Assembly: GCA_002299495.1 (NCBI GenBank)
Contig: DBNZ01000125.1
Location: 1 to 23,772, forward strand
Direction of reading: 5' to 3'
DNA: 23,772 nt
Source: Methylococcaceae bacterium UBA659
GTDB lineage: Bacteria > Pseudomonadota > Gammaproteobacteria > Methylococcales > Methylomonadaceae
The translations under genes were made by a program, and so were the position numbers. Under the pieces are notes generated by a model that saw only the letters and a list, made by a program, of their open reading frames with translations, was not told the DNA's origin and did no database searches. This document shows positions 15,165 to 23,680 of the stretch, one piece after another. Positions within the stretch are counted from its first letter, which is position 1. Every line of letters starts with the position of its first letter.

Positions 15165-17915
15165 TCAATGCGCCTCATCCCAATTATCGCCAATCCCCAC
15201 ATCCACCAACAGCGGCACGTTTAACTTGGCCGCTGCACACATCAGCCCCCGGATTTTATCGGTGCTATGCTGCAACTGCTGTTCGGCGACCTCAAACACC
15301 AGTTCATCATGCACTTGCATAATCATTTTTGCGTCAGGCCGTGCTGTTTCCAGCCAGTGATCGGCGGCGATCATCGCCCGTTTGATGATGTCGGCGGCGC
15401 TGCCTTGCATGGGCGCGTTGATGGCGGTGCGTTCGGCGTATTGGCGGGTGGCGGCGTTGCGGGCTGTGATGTCGGGCAGGTACAGCCGCCTGCCGAACAG
15501 GGTTTCGACGTAGCCTTGTTCGCGGGCCTGGGTGCGGATGCTGTCCATGTAGTTTTTCACGCCGGGATAACGGGCGAAGTAGAGGTCTATGTATTCCTGG
15601 GCTTTCCCTCGCGACAAGCCCAGTTGCCCGGCTAGACCGAACGCGGACATGCCGTAGATCAGGCCGAAGTTGATGGCCTTAGCGGAGCGGCGCAAGTCGT
15701 GGGTGACCTGCTCGGGGGCAACGCCGAACACTTCGGCGGCGGTGGCGCGGTGGATGTCTTCGCCTTGTTGGAAAGCGTGTAACAAGCCGGTGTCGCCGGA
15801 CAAATGCGCCATGATCCGTAATTCTATTTGTGAGTAGTCGGCGGCGACGATTTTGTAGCCCTTAGGGGCGATGAAAGCCCTACGGATTTTGCGGCCTTCT
15901 GCGCTGCGGATGGGGATGTTTTGCAGGTTCGGGTCGGATGACGATAGCCGGCCGGTGGCGGCGACGGCCTGATGGTATGAGGTATGAACGCGCCCGGTTT
16001 TCGGGTCTAACTGCATCGGCAGTTTGTCGATGTAAGTCGATTTCAGCTTGCTTAAGCTGCGGTGTTCCAAAATCAACTTAGGCAGCGGGTAATCCATGGC
16101 CAATTCCTGCAACACGCCTTCGTCGGTGGACGGTTGGCCTTTAGGGGTTTTTTTCAAGACCGGCAATTTCAGTTGGTCGAATAAAATTTCTTGGATTTGT
16201 TTCGGCGAGCCTAAATTAAAATGGCGCCCTGCCAAATCATGGGCGTGTTGTTCAAGGCCGATGATCTGGTTGGCCAATTCCAGGCTTTGCCGCGCCAGCA
16301 TGTCGGTGTCGATCAACACGCCGTTGCGCTCTATGCGTACCAACACCGGCAGCAGCGGCATTTCTATGTCGCGGTACAAGTGCTGTAAAGAAGGCTGCTG
16401 TGCCAGCCGTTTCCATAACACGTCATGCAAGCGCAGGGTAATGTCGGCATCCTCGGCGGCGTAAGGGGCAGCCTGTTCGATGGCGACTTCTTGGAACGGG
16501 ATTTGTTTTACGCCCTTGCCGGCGACGTCTTCATAATGGATGGTAGTCACGCCCAAATAGGTTTTCGCCATGTCGTCCATGTTGTGCCGGGTGGCGGTGC
16601 TGTCCAGCACATACGATTCCAGCATGGTGTCGTGGGCGATGCCGCGTAGCGTGATGCCGTGGTTGGCCAGCACATGGCTGTCGTATTTCAGGTTTTGCCC
16701 GAGCTTGGCATGTTTGGGACTTTCCAGCAACGGGCGTAGCCGTTCCAGCACATGCCCGCGATCCAGTTGTTCTGGCGCACCGGGGTAGTCGTGCGCCAAC
16801 GGCAGATAAGCGGCCTTGCCGGGGATCACGGCAAACGAGACGCCGACGATTTCCGCCTTGCCGTAATCCAGGCTGGTGGTTTCGGTGTCGAACGCGAACA
16901 GGTCGGCCTGTGCCAGTTGTGTTAACCAATACTGGAATTGCGCTTCGGTCAGGAGGGTTTCGTATGCCGAATCCGCTCCCTGCGGATTTTCGGCGGTCAC
17001 ACCCTGCCTGGCGATTGCCGGGTCGATCACGGCGGGGGTGGGCGGTTCGCTGGCGTTGTGGTCTAGCGCTTTCAGCCAGGATGAAAAGCCGAGATCGGTC
17101 AACAAGCTTCTCAACTCCGCCCGGTCCATCGGCTGTTGCTTCAGGTCGTCCATCTGGTAAGGCAGTTCCAAATCGTGGCGGATGGTGGTCAATTGCTTGG
17201 CCAGCGGCAGTTGTGCCAGGCTTGTCCGTAAGTTTTCGCCGATTTTACCTTTTATTTCATTGGCATGGTCGATCAGGTTTTCCAATGTGCCGTAGTGTTC
17301 CAGCCATTTCGCCGCCGTCTTCGGGCCGACTTTCGGCACGCCCGGGATGTTGTCCACGCTATCGCCGATCAAGGCCAGGTAATCGGCGATTTGGTCGGGC
17401 CGGACCCCGAATTTATCCATCACACCCTGAACGTCTAGGCGGGTGTTGGTCATGGTGTTTTCCAGCAGAATGTTGTCATTCACCAATTGCGCCATATCCT
17501 TGTCGCCAGTGGAAATGATGACGCGGTAACCTTGTGCCACGGCATGAAATGCCAACACGCCGAGCAAGTCGTCGGCTTCGATATTGCGCTCCATCAACAA
17601 CGGCAGGCCCATGGCGCGGATAATGCCGTGCAACGGTTCGATCTGCACCCGCAAATCCTCCGGCATCGGTGGCCGGTGCGCCTTGTAGTCGGGGTACAGG
17701 TCATTGCGGAACGTCTTGCCGGGCGCATCGAACACCACCGTCAAATAATCGCCGTGGTAATCGGCGATCAGTTTCCGCAACATATTGGCCACGCCGTGGA
17801 TGGCGTTGGTGGGAAGGCCCTTAGGACTGGTCAACGGCGGGATGGCGTGGTAGGCGCGGAACAGGAAGGAGGAACCGTCAACTAGGATTAAACGTTTGGA
17901 GGTTTGTGCGGACAT
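15165..17915 (-). CDS. polA: DNA polymerase I
   Basis: Pol I processes Okazaki fragments and fills repair gaps. The 916 residues contain all three domains. The N-terminal 5'-3' exonuclease starts with RLILVDGSSFLFRAYHAIPP and includes RNIEADDLLG and the helix-hairpin segment IGDSVDNIPGVPKVGPKTA. The 3'-5' proofreading domain keeps its metal ligands (FDTETTSLD, GQNLKYDSHVL, YAAEDADITL). The polymerase domain has motif A VAADYSQIELRIMAHLSGD, motif B RRSAKAINFGLIYG and motif C MQVHDELVFE. The ATG at 17915 gives the normal family start; no good ribosome-binding site precedes it, but a pair of direct repeats does. It converges on the TIGR04282 gene with an 87-nt gap. Confidence 0.97.
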   Translation of the reverse strand: MSAQTSKRLILVDGSSFLFRAYHAIPPLTSPKGLPTNAIHGVANMLRKLIADYHGDYLTVVFDAPGKTFRNDLYPDYKAHRPPMPEDLRVQIEPLHGIIRAMGLPLLMERNIEADDLLGVLAFHAVAQGYRVIISTGDKDMAQLVNDNILLENTMTNTRLDVQGVMDKFGVRPDQIADYLALIGDSVDNIPGVPKVGPKTAAKWLEHYGTLENLIDHANEIKGKIGENLRTSLAQLPLAKQLTTIRHDLELPYQMDDLKQQPMDRAELRSLLTDLGFSSWLKALDHNASEPPTPAVIDPAIARQGVTAENPQGADSAYETLLTEAQFQYWLTQLAQADLFAFDTETTSLDYGKAEIVGVSFAVIPGKAAYLPLAHDYPGAPEQLDRGHVLERLRPLLESPKHAKLGQNLKYDSHVLANHGITLRGIAHDTMLESYVLDSTATRHNMDDMAKTYLGVTTIHYEDVAGKGVKQIPFQEVAIEQAAPYAAEDADITLRLHDVLWKRLAQQPSLQHLYRDIEMPLLPVLVRIERNGVLIDTDMLARQSLELANQIIGLEQHAHDLAGRHFNLGSPKQIQEILFDQLKLPVLKKTPKGQPSTDEGVLQELAMDYPLPKLILEHRSLSKLKSTYIDKLPMQLDPKTGRVHTSYHQAVAATGRLSSSDPNLQNIPIRSAEGRKIRRAFIAPKGYKIVAADYSQIELRIMAHLSGDTGLLHAFQQGEDIHRATAAEVFGVAPEQVTHDLRRSAKAINFGLIYGMSAFGLAGQLGLSRGKAQEYIDLYFARYPGVKNYMDSIRTQAREQGYVETLFGRRLYLPDITARNAATRQYAERTAINAPMQGSAADIIKRAMIAADHWLETARPDAKMIMQVHDELVFEVAEQQLQHSTDKIRGLMCAAAKLNVPLLVDVGIGDNWDEAH

Positions 17916-17926
17916 GGCGGCGAATG

Positions 17927-17948
17927 GGTGTTAGGTGAGGTGTTAGGT
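17927..17948. repeat. Two tandem GGTGTTAGGT repeats before polA
   Basis: GGTGTTAGGT occurs perfectly at 17927-17936 and 17939-17948, 12 nt apart, so the copies would face the same side of the helix roughly one turn apart. They begin 12 nt upstream of the polA start. This might be a binding site or just a small duplication; the second copy overlaps the end of the methyltransferase remnant. Confidence 0.4.
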
Positions 17949-18325
17949 CGAAAACAGCAACGCCCAGGCCAAGTCCAACCGCAAATAGGATTGATCTCGG
18001 CAAAGCCGGCGTTTTTAGCCAATTCGATCAAGGTTTCAGCGGTTTCGGGCAGGTCATGGCTACGGATGTGTGCAGGCGGCGGTGATTTCCTGCCGGTCTA
18101 GCTGGCTCCAAGTAGCTTCTAGCCACTGGCAATAGGCGTCTAAAAATCGGGCAGGCTTTGACCTAGGTCACGCATCGTGTCGATCACCAGCAAAAAACCA
18201 TCGGCCGCCAATACCGTTACCCTGCAGAGGGCACAAGCCGCGCTCGCTGGAAAAATTCGGCTTTGTCTAAGTAATCCAGATGAGGCACGGCAAAGCGGGT
18301 GAAAATGACATTAAACTGGCCATCC
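17943..18325 (-). pseudogene. Decayed SAM-dependent methyltransferase remnant
   Basis: No intact gene fills 17916-18364. On the minus strand, consecutive segments in different frames read like one class I methyltransferase C-terminal half: IFTRFAVPHLDYLDKAEFF, then AADGFLLVIDTMRDLGQSLP, then FLDAYCQWLEATWSQLDRQE, then HDLPETAETLIELAKNAGF, and finally YLRLDLAWALLFST before a stop at 17943. At least four frameshifts separate them; one is explained by a single lost T in GATTTTTAGAC. In-frame stops also occur. The N-terminal SAM-binding part is missing, cut off where the promoter of the downstream ABC operon begins. The methyltransferase identity is by pattern (a late beta-strand LLVIDTMR, then a helical part) and is tentative; the decayed coding nature is clearer. 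Confidence 0.6.
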
Positions 18326-18333
18326 GTTAGAAT
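18305..18333 (+). promoter_or_regulatory. Sigma-70 promoter of the PQQ-associated ABC operon
   Basis: ATGACA (18305-18310, 5/6 to the -35 consensus) and TAGAAT (18328-18333, 5/6 to -10) are separated by exactly 17 nt. Transcription would start near 18340, about 25 nt before the chosen ATG at 18365. It lies inside the upstream edge of the methyltransferase remnant. Confidence 0.6.
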
Positions 18334-18364
18334 TGATGCGGTTTCAATTCAATCAGGATACCAG

Positions 18365-19561
18365 ATGCGTCCCACCAATCTATTTTTTGTTACGGTTTTG
18401 TGGTTGTCCCCCTTTTTTTTGCTGGCTTGGGTTTTCCCCGTGGCAGCAAAAAAAGCCACAACCGTATCCATTGCTTATTTCAGCCAGGAGGAAGCCATTC
18501 CCCCCACTTTATCTAACCTTGATCCTTTCGTGCCTGACAAAGGGTTCCTAGGTGCAGAACTCGCCATCGATGATAACAACACCACCGGGCAGTTTACCGG
18601 GCAAAAATTTACCCTGAAAAGAATACAAGTGGCCCTAGATGGCGACATCGAAAAGGCATTTTTAGATCAAGTGGCGGGTAAGTTTGATTTTGTGGTGGTC
18701 AATTTGCCTGCCGGGTCGTTGTTAAAGCTTGCCGACTTGCCGGCCGCAAAAAAAATCTTGTTGTTTGATATTGCCACTTCTGACGATTTACTGCGGAATG
18801 AGGAGTGCCGGAATAATGTCTTTCATCTGCTGCCAGGCCGCAGCATGCGCGCCGATGCGTTGGCTCAGTACATGATGAAAAAGAGATGGACGAAATGGTT
18901 TTTGGTGGTGGGAAAACAACCGGAAGACCGTTTGTATGCCGAGGCGATCAAGCGGGCGGCCAAACGTTACCACATGAAAATCGTTGATGAGAAAGTGTGG
19001 GAGCATAGTTACGACGCCCGACGGACCGCGCAATCCGATGTGGCCGTGTTCACCCAGACCGATGATTACGATATGTTGGTGGTGGCGGATGAGCGGGCGG
19101 AGTTTGGCGAATATCTGGATTACAGGACTTGGTTGCCACGGCCGGTGATGGGGACGCAAGGCTTGGTGGCGGTGGCTTGGCACCGTACCCACGAGCAATG
19201 GGGCGCCGTGCAGATGCAAAACCGGTTCAAGGAAAAAGCCAAGCGCTGGATGGAGGAACGCGACTATGCCGGGTATTTGGCGGTCAGGGCTATAGGTGAA
19301 GCGGCCACCCGAACCCAAGCGGCCGACCCCGGTCAAATAAAAGCTTATTTGCTGGGCGACCAGTTTGCTTTGCAAGGTTATAAAGGCACTCCTTTATCGT
19401 TTAGGGCTTGGGACGGGCAATTACGCCAACCCGTTTTATTGGCGGCACCCAGGTCACTGGTGACGGTCGCACCCATCGAAGGCTTTTTACACCCGCAAAC
19501 GGAATTGGATACGTTAGGCTATGATCAACCTGAAACCTTATGCCATTGGGAGAAACCATGA
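18365..19561 (+). CDS. Periplasmic binding protein of PQQ-associated ABC system
   Basis: The 398-residue product resembles TIGR03863, the branched-chain-amino-acid-type binding protein found with PQQ-dependent alcohol oxidation systems. A signal peptide (TNLFFVTVLWLSPFFLLAWV, ending at VAA) is followed by TTVSIAYFSQ and an early LGAELAIDDNNTTGQFTGQ segment typical of type I periplasmic binding folds. VADERAEFGEYLDYRTWLPR and GTQGLVAVAWH are also family-like. The ligand is not known. The frame extends to a GTG at 18299, but ATG 18365 gives the signal peptide, has AGGA 6 nt upstream and lies just after a strong promoter. The stop overlaps the next start as ATGA. Confidence 0.82.
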   Translation: MRPTNLFFVTVLWLSPFFLLAWVFPVAAKKATTVSIAYFSQEEAIPPTLSNLDPFVPDKGFLGAELAIDDNNTTGQFTGQKFTLKRIQVALDGDIEKAFLDQVAGKFDFVVVNLPAGSLLKLADLPAAKKILLFDIATSDDLLRNEECRNNVFHLLPGRSMRADALAQYMMKKRWTKWFLVVGKQPEDRLYAEAIKRAAKRYHMKIVDEKVWEHSYDARRTAQSDVAVFTQTDDYDMLVVADERAEFGEYLDYRTWLPRPVMGTQGLVAVAWHRTHEQWGAVQMQNRFKEKAKRWMEERDYAGYLAVRAIGEAATRTQAADPGQIKAYLLGDQFALQGYKGTPLSFRAWDGQLRQPVLLAAPRSLVTVAPIEGFLHPQTELDTLGYDQPETLCHWEKP

Positions 19562-20511
19562 TCAAAAAAATGTTGCTGTTGCTGTTGTTGCCGGTTTCCG
19601 TGCCAGCGGAAACGGTCTTTGTCACCTTGGAAAAAGACCATGCCATCGCCATCGTTGAACCCGTTGCAGGCAAGCTGGTAAAAACAGTGCCTGTGGGCTT
19701 GCGCCCCCGAGGCATCGCCATAAGCCCAGACCACCGCAAACTGTTTGTAGCGGTCAGTGATGAAAACACCATAAAAATACTGGATGCCGCTTCGTTTGAG
19801 GTGTTGGGCAAGCTGCCTTCCGGGGATGACCCAGAAACATTTGCGTTAAACCCAAAAGGTGACCGGCTTTATGTCTCCAATGAAGACGACAGTATGGTCA
19901 CCGTCATCGATGTGGCCAAGAAAAAAGCCATCAAAACTATCAAGGTGGGCGTTGAACCGGAGGGTATCGCCGTTAGCCCGGATAGCCTCTGGCTAGTGAG
20001 CGCTTCTGAAACCACCAACATGGTGCATTGGATCGACACCAAAACCAACAAAATTGTTGATAACACCTTAGTTGACCCAAGGCCTAGGGCGGTCGCCTTC
20101 TCTGCCGACAGCGGACAACTTTGGGTGACTTCGGAAATGGCCGGCACCTTGACGGTGATTGACGTGAAAACCCGAAAAATTATCAAAAACCTTACCTTTG
20201 CAGTACCCGGCGTGACAGCGGACAAAATACAGCCGGTCGGTGTCGTTATCGACAACGAACACCGCTACGGCTATGTGGCGTTGGGACCGGCCAATCGGGT
20301 CGCCGTGGTCAATGCCCAAACTTTTGCCGTCGAAAAAGTGTTGCTGGTGGGTTCGCGGGTTTGGAACTTGGCTTTTTCACCAGACCAAAAACGCCTGTAC
20401 ACCACCAATGGCGTCAGCAATGACATTTCCATCATTGACTTGGAAAACCAGATTGTGACCAAGTCGGTAGCCGTAGGCACTTACCCTTGGGGTGTTGCGG
20501 TTAAACCATGA
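19558..20511 (+). CDS. Secreted YVTN-type beta-propeller, PQQ-associated
   Basis: The 317-residue product fits TIGR03866, a beta-propeller linked to PQQ-dependent catabolism. A short signal peptide (MIKKMLLLLLLPVSVPA) is followed by about seven repeats of the type ISPDHRKLFVAVSDENTIKI, LNPKGDRLYVSNEDDSMVTV and VSPDSLWLVSASETTNMVHW, with VGVEPEGIAV and DPRPRAVAFS turns. It probably acts in the periplasm with the binding protein; its molecular role is unknown. The ATG at 19558 is preferred over 19540 because it has GGGAGA upstream, overlaps the previous stop as ATGA and starts the signal peptide directly. The stop overlaps the ATPase start in the same way. Confidence 0.85.
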   Translation: MIKKMLLLLLLPVSVPAETVFVTLEKDHAIAIVEPVAGKLVKTVPVGLRPRGIAISPDHRKLFVAVSDENTIKILDAASFEVLGKLPSGDDPETFALNPKGDRLYVSNEDDSMVTVIDVAKKKAIKTIKVGVEPEGIAVSPDSLWLVSASETTNMVHWIDTKTNKIVDNTLVDPRPRAVAFSADSGQLWVTSEMAGTLTVIDVKTRKIIKNLTFAVPGVTADKIQPVGVVIDNEHRYGYVALGPANRVAVVNAQTFAVEKVLLVGSRVWNLAFSPDQKRLYTTNGVSNDISIIDLENQIVTKSVAVGTYPWGVAVKP

Positions 20512-21251
20512 ATGCTGAAATCGCTTTGCGCGTTGACGGGGTGAGTTTCGCTTATTCCGGAATAAAAGCCTTGGACCAGGTCAGTTTTTCCATTATGCCG
20601 GGCCAATGCACTATTTTATTGGGACCTAACGGCGCAGGAAAAAGCACGTTGTTTTCCCTGATCACCCGTCTCTACGATTGTCGGGAAGGCACCATAGAAT
20701 TGGCCGGCCACAACATAAAAAAACAGACCGGCAAGGCTCTAGCGCAGTTGGGCGTTGTTTTCCAACAGACAACCTTGGATTTGGATTTGACGGTCATGCA
20801 GAACTTGCATTACCACACGGCCTTGCACGGTATGCCGGGAAAGTTGGCCCAGCAGCGGATACAGCAAGAATTGCAGCGGCTGAATTTATTCGACCGCCGG
20901 TTTGAATACATCCGAAAACTGAACGGTGGCCATAGAAGGCGGGTGGAAATAGCCAGAGCTTTATTGCACAAGCCTGCCATTTTGTTGTTGGACGAACCCA
21001 CGGTTGGCTTGGACGTACCTAGCCGCCAAGCCATTGTCGATTATGTCCACCAGCTGGTCAAAACGGAACGGTTGGCCGTGTTATGGGCCAGCCATTTGAT
21101 CGACGAAATTTACCCTGACGACAATCTGATCGTCCTGCATAATGGCCAGGTCAAGGCCGCAGGTTCGGTGGCAGAAGTATTGCTTATGACCCAAACAGAG
21201 CATATCAAGGATGCTTTTTTTCAATTGACACAGCAGCAGAGGGGACCATGA
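20508..21251 (+). CDS. ABC transporter ATP-binding protein, PQQ-associated
   Basis: This 247-residue nucleotide-binding subunit powers the permease encoded next and fits the TIGR03864 type. Walker A is GPNGAGKST (39-47), the Q-loop lies in VVFQQTTLDLDLTV (83-96), the signature is LNGGHRRR (138-145), Walker B is LLLDEPTVGLD (159-169) and the H-loop is H196. The signature LNGGH replaces the usual LSGGQ, which I recall as a feature of this subfamily. It resembles ATPases of ABC-2 type exporters such as the NodI/CcmA/drug-efflux group, so the system more likely exports than imports. Start and stop both overlap neighbours as ATGA. Confidence 0.88.
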   Translation: MNAEIALRVDGVSFAYSGIKALDQVSFSIMPGQCTILLGPNGAGKSTLFSLITRLYDCREGTIELAGHNIKKQTGKALAQLGVVFQQTTLDLDLTVMQNLHYHTALHGMPGKLAQQRIQQELQRLNLFDRRFEYIRKLNGGHRRRVEIARALLHKPAILLLDEPTVGLDVPSRQAIVDYVHQLVKTERLAVLWASHLIDEIYPDDNLIVLHNGQVKAAGSVAEVLLMTQTEHIKDAFFQLTQQQRGP

Positions 21252-22054
21252 GAATTTTGCATTATTGGCGGGCTATGTGGGGCATTGTCGGCCGCGAACT
21301 ACTGCGTTTTGTCACCCAGCGGGAACGCTTTGTTTCCGCTTTGGTGAGGCCATTGGTCTGGTTGTTCGTGTTTGCGGCCGGATTTAGGGCGGCACTGGGG
21401 TTGGCCATCATCCCGCCCTATGAGACCTATATTTTGTATGAGGTGTATATCGTCCCTGGGTTATGCGGCATGATCCAACTGTTCAACGGCATGCAAAGTT
21501 CCTTGTCGATGGTCTATGACCGGGAAATGGGGAGTATGCGGATTTTGATGGTTTGCCCGTTACCGCGATGGTTTTTGTTATTTAGTAAATTACTGGCGGG
21601 CACGGCGGTATCCCTATTGCAAGTTTATGTTTTTTTGTTAATCGCCAGGCTTTACGACATCGAAATAGCTTGGGAAGGTTATCTCTGGGCGCTTCCTGTG
21701 CTGGTGTTGTCCGGATTGATGTTGGGTGCGCTGGGGTTGTTGCTCTCATCATTTATCAAACAATTGGAAAATTTTGCCGGGGTGATGAATTTTGTCATAT
21801 TCCCGATGTTTTTTATGTCAACGGCGCTGTATCCATTGTGGAAACTTAAAGAATCCAGTGTCTTGCTACACCATCTGGCCCAATATAACCCATTCTCCCA
21901 AGCAGTCGAAGCTATCCGTTTTGCTTTATATGAGCAAACCAACCTAAACGCGTTGGCCTATACTCTAGTGTCATTCTTGGTTTTTATGCTGGTGGCCATT
22001 GCGGGCTATAACCCATCAAAAGGGATGATGGCGCGGAAAACGCTCGGTCCGTAG
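21248..22054 (+). CDS. ABC-2 type permease, PQQ-associated
   Basis: The 268-residue protein has about six hydrophobic segments: around 36-55 (VRPLVWLFVFAAGFRAALGL), 60-85, 105-130, 138-160, 172-196 and 246-262. This is the ABC-2 permease topology, similar to the permease of the Pseudomonas Ped alcohol efflux system. FVTQRERFVSALVRPLVW near the N-terminus and PLYPLW-like ALYPLWKL after the fifth segment are typical. The start has AGAGGGG upstream and overlaps the ATPase stop as ATGA. It ends the four-gene unit; 66 nt separate it from the next gene, with no clear terminator. Confidence 0.85.
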   Translation: MRILHYWRAMWGIVGRELLRFVTQRERFVSALVRPLVWLFVFAAGFRAALGLAIIPPYETYILYEVYIVPGLCGMIQLFNGMQSSLSMVYDREMGSMRILMVCPLPRWFLLFSKLLAGTAVSLLQVYVFLLIARLYDIEIAWEGYLWALPVLVLSGLMLGALGLLLSSFIKQLENFAGVMNFVIFPMFFMSTALYPLWKLKESSVLLHHLAQYNPFSQAVEAIRFALYEQTNLNALAYTLVSFLVFMLVAIAGYNPSKGMMARKTLGP

Positions 22055-22120
22055 CGGTCATTTCATCCCGTGTGTTAGCTGAACCACAAAAGACAATCAT
22101 CGAACCACTAAGGTATCCCA

Positions 22121-23680
22121 TTGAGAAGTTCTTATTTTCTTACTATCCCAAAGCAACATAGCAACCCGTTGCGGATTAAGGAATTTGAAGACAAGTTTCT
22201 ACAGCAATGGGTTTCCCAACTTCCAGTCGCCAACCCAGGATTGTCCACCCGGCTCCTTTACGACCTCATCTTGGAGATGAACGCTCTCGTGATGCCACCA
22301 GAATTTAGGCTGGATAGCCTTGAGTTGTTGCAACCCGTTTTCTGTATTGTTCAAAGTTATCTACGGTCAAAGCTACTCAAGGGTTATTTTCCTAAAGACC
22401 TAAACGAGCAAAAGGCGCTAACGCTACTGGTTGAGGTAGAGCGGCAATTTTCCATTGGCTACTGGATCGCTGCAAAGGCACTTACCGGCACCCACATTGG
22501 TTGGTTTAAAGGTAAGCAAGCGGCCTTATCAGTCCAGCGATGCTTGAGGGGGTTAAGTCGCATTGTGGTTAACCATTATATTTTGGGGATACCGGCGCCT
22601 GATTGGGTTTGGTTGGACCTCCATTCACTTTACAAGTTGAGCGTCAAAGCGAATATCCATAACACCCAAATCCCTGTTGTCAACAACGACGGAGCGAATA
22701 GCCACTCGAGTCTAGAGGAATGTTACTTGCAGATTATCTTGCTGTGTTTGGCTAATCCCTATGGATTGATGGGAAAGGAAACCCTCCAAGTGGAAAAACT
22801 TTCACAAAAATTGATTAAATTAGTCAAGTTGCAGACGACCCCTGTGTTAGGTCAAGCCGATCAATGCCTTATCATCACAGATGAAGATAAGCCCCCGTTT
22901 TTTCAAAAACAGATAGCACCGGACGAGTTGGCGTTAAAAACCTCGTCTGCGCTTTTGTTCGTTGATTTTTCTTCTCTTTATCAGTTTCTAGCACAAAATA
23001 AGTTGGCGGTTAGTAAAACCCAATCACGGTTTTCCGCCAGAGGGACGGACGGGAGTGAACTGATTACTCCTGAATTGCTGCTTTATTTGCATGAAAGATG
23101 GTCAGGGGTTGGCATGGAGGGTTCTGAACTGTTCGCCGACAGGCTTGACCGATTTATTACCATTGGGCTAGTGAGCACTCATAAATTGCTATTTAGCGTC
23201 GTCACGACAGCGGATGATTCGGAATTATTGGCCCATTCAATATCGGGTAGTTTATTGTCTGTTGAATTTGACAACCCGAATGCACTTTCAGTCGGTAGCT
23301 TGTTAAGCCTCAGGAAAGCCAATGAGCCAAAAAAACAAAGGTTATTAGCGGTGGTCAACCAGATTTTTGCTTGCCGGAGTAATAACAAGTTAAATTTTGG
23401 GGTTAATTTATTGGCCACCCAGTGCATTCCAACCTCTTATAGCGCTAGGGATAATACTGCCAATGAACGGCATGGCCCCGCATTATTATTCAAACAGGGA
23501 AAAACAGAATCGACTCAAATTATTTTGGACAATTCTGTTTTTAATGAGGGTGACCATTTGTCCCTAAGAGTTAACCAAAAAGAATTTAGGGTCATGTTAC
23601 ATAACAAAAATAATATCGCATTAGGGTATTGGCAATTTACTTGTGAGAGGCTGAAAACTAAAGACCCCTTAGAAAGTTAA
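22121..23680 (+). CDS. Conserved protein of poorly characterised family (PilZ/chaperone-annotated type)
   Basis: The 519-residue protein has no signal peptide or membrane segment. The N-terminal ~230 residues are helical, with LPVANPGLSTRLLYDLILEM near the start and SLEECYLQIILLCLANPYGL (197-216). I recognise these from a proteobacterial family of 500-600 residue proteins annotated as molecular chaperone or cyclic-di-GMP-binding/PilZ-like protein. From about 400 it becomes strand-rich (RLLAVVNQIFA, NFGVNLLATQ, LLFKQGKTE, LRVNQKEFRVML), which fits a divergent PilZ-like barrel, but I see no RxxxR plus D/NxSxxG c-di-GMP motif. The start is TTG at 22121 with AAGG 7 nt upstream; the first in-frame ATG is about 50 residues in and would cut conserved sequence. 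It is more A+T-rich than the ABC operon before it. Confidence 0.6.
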   Translation: MRSSYFLTIPKQHSNPLRIKEFEDKFLQQWVSQLPVANPGLSTRLLYDLILEMNALVMPPEFRLDSLELLQPVFCIVQSYLRSKLLKGYFPKDLNEQKALTLLVEVERQFSIGYWIAAKALTGTHIGWFKGKQAALSVQRCLRGLSRIVVNHYILGIPAPDWVWLDLHSLYKLSVKANIHNTQIPVVNNDGANSHSSLEECYLQIILLCLANPYGLMGKETLQVEKLSQKLIKLVKLQTTPVLGQADQCLIITDEDKPPFFQKQIAPDELALKTSSALLFVDFSSLYQFLAQNKLAVSKTQSRFSARGTDGSELITPELLLYLHERWSGVGMEGSELFADRLDRFITIGLVSTHKLLFSVVTTADDSELLAHSISGSLLSVEFDNPNALSVGSLLSLRKANEPKKQRLLAVVNQIFACRSNNKLNFGVNLLATQCIPTSYSARDNTANERHGPALLFKQGKTESTQIILDNSVFNEGDHLSLRVNQKEFRVMLHNKNNIALGYWQFTCERLKTKDPLES

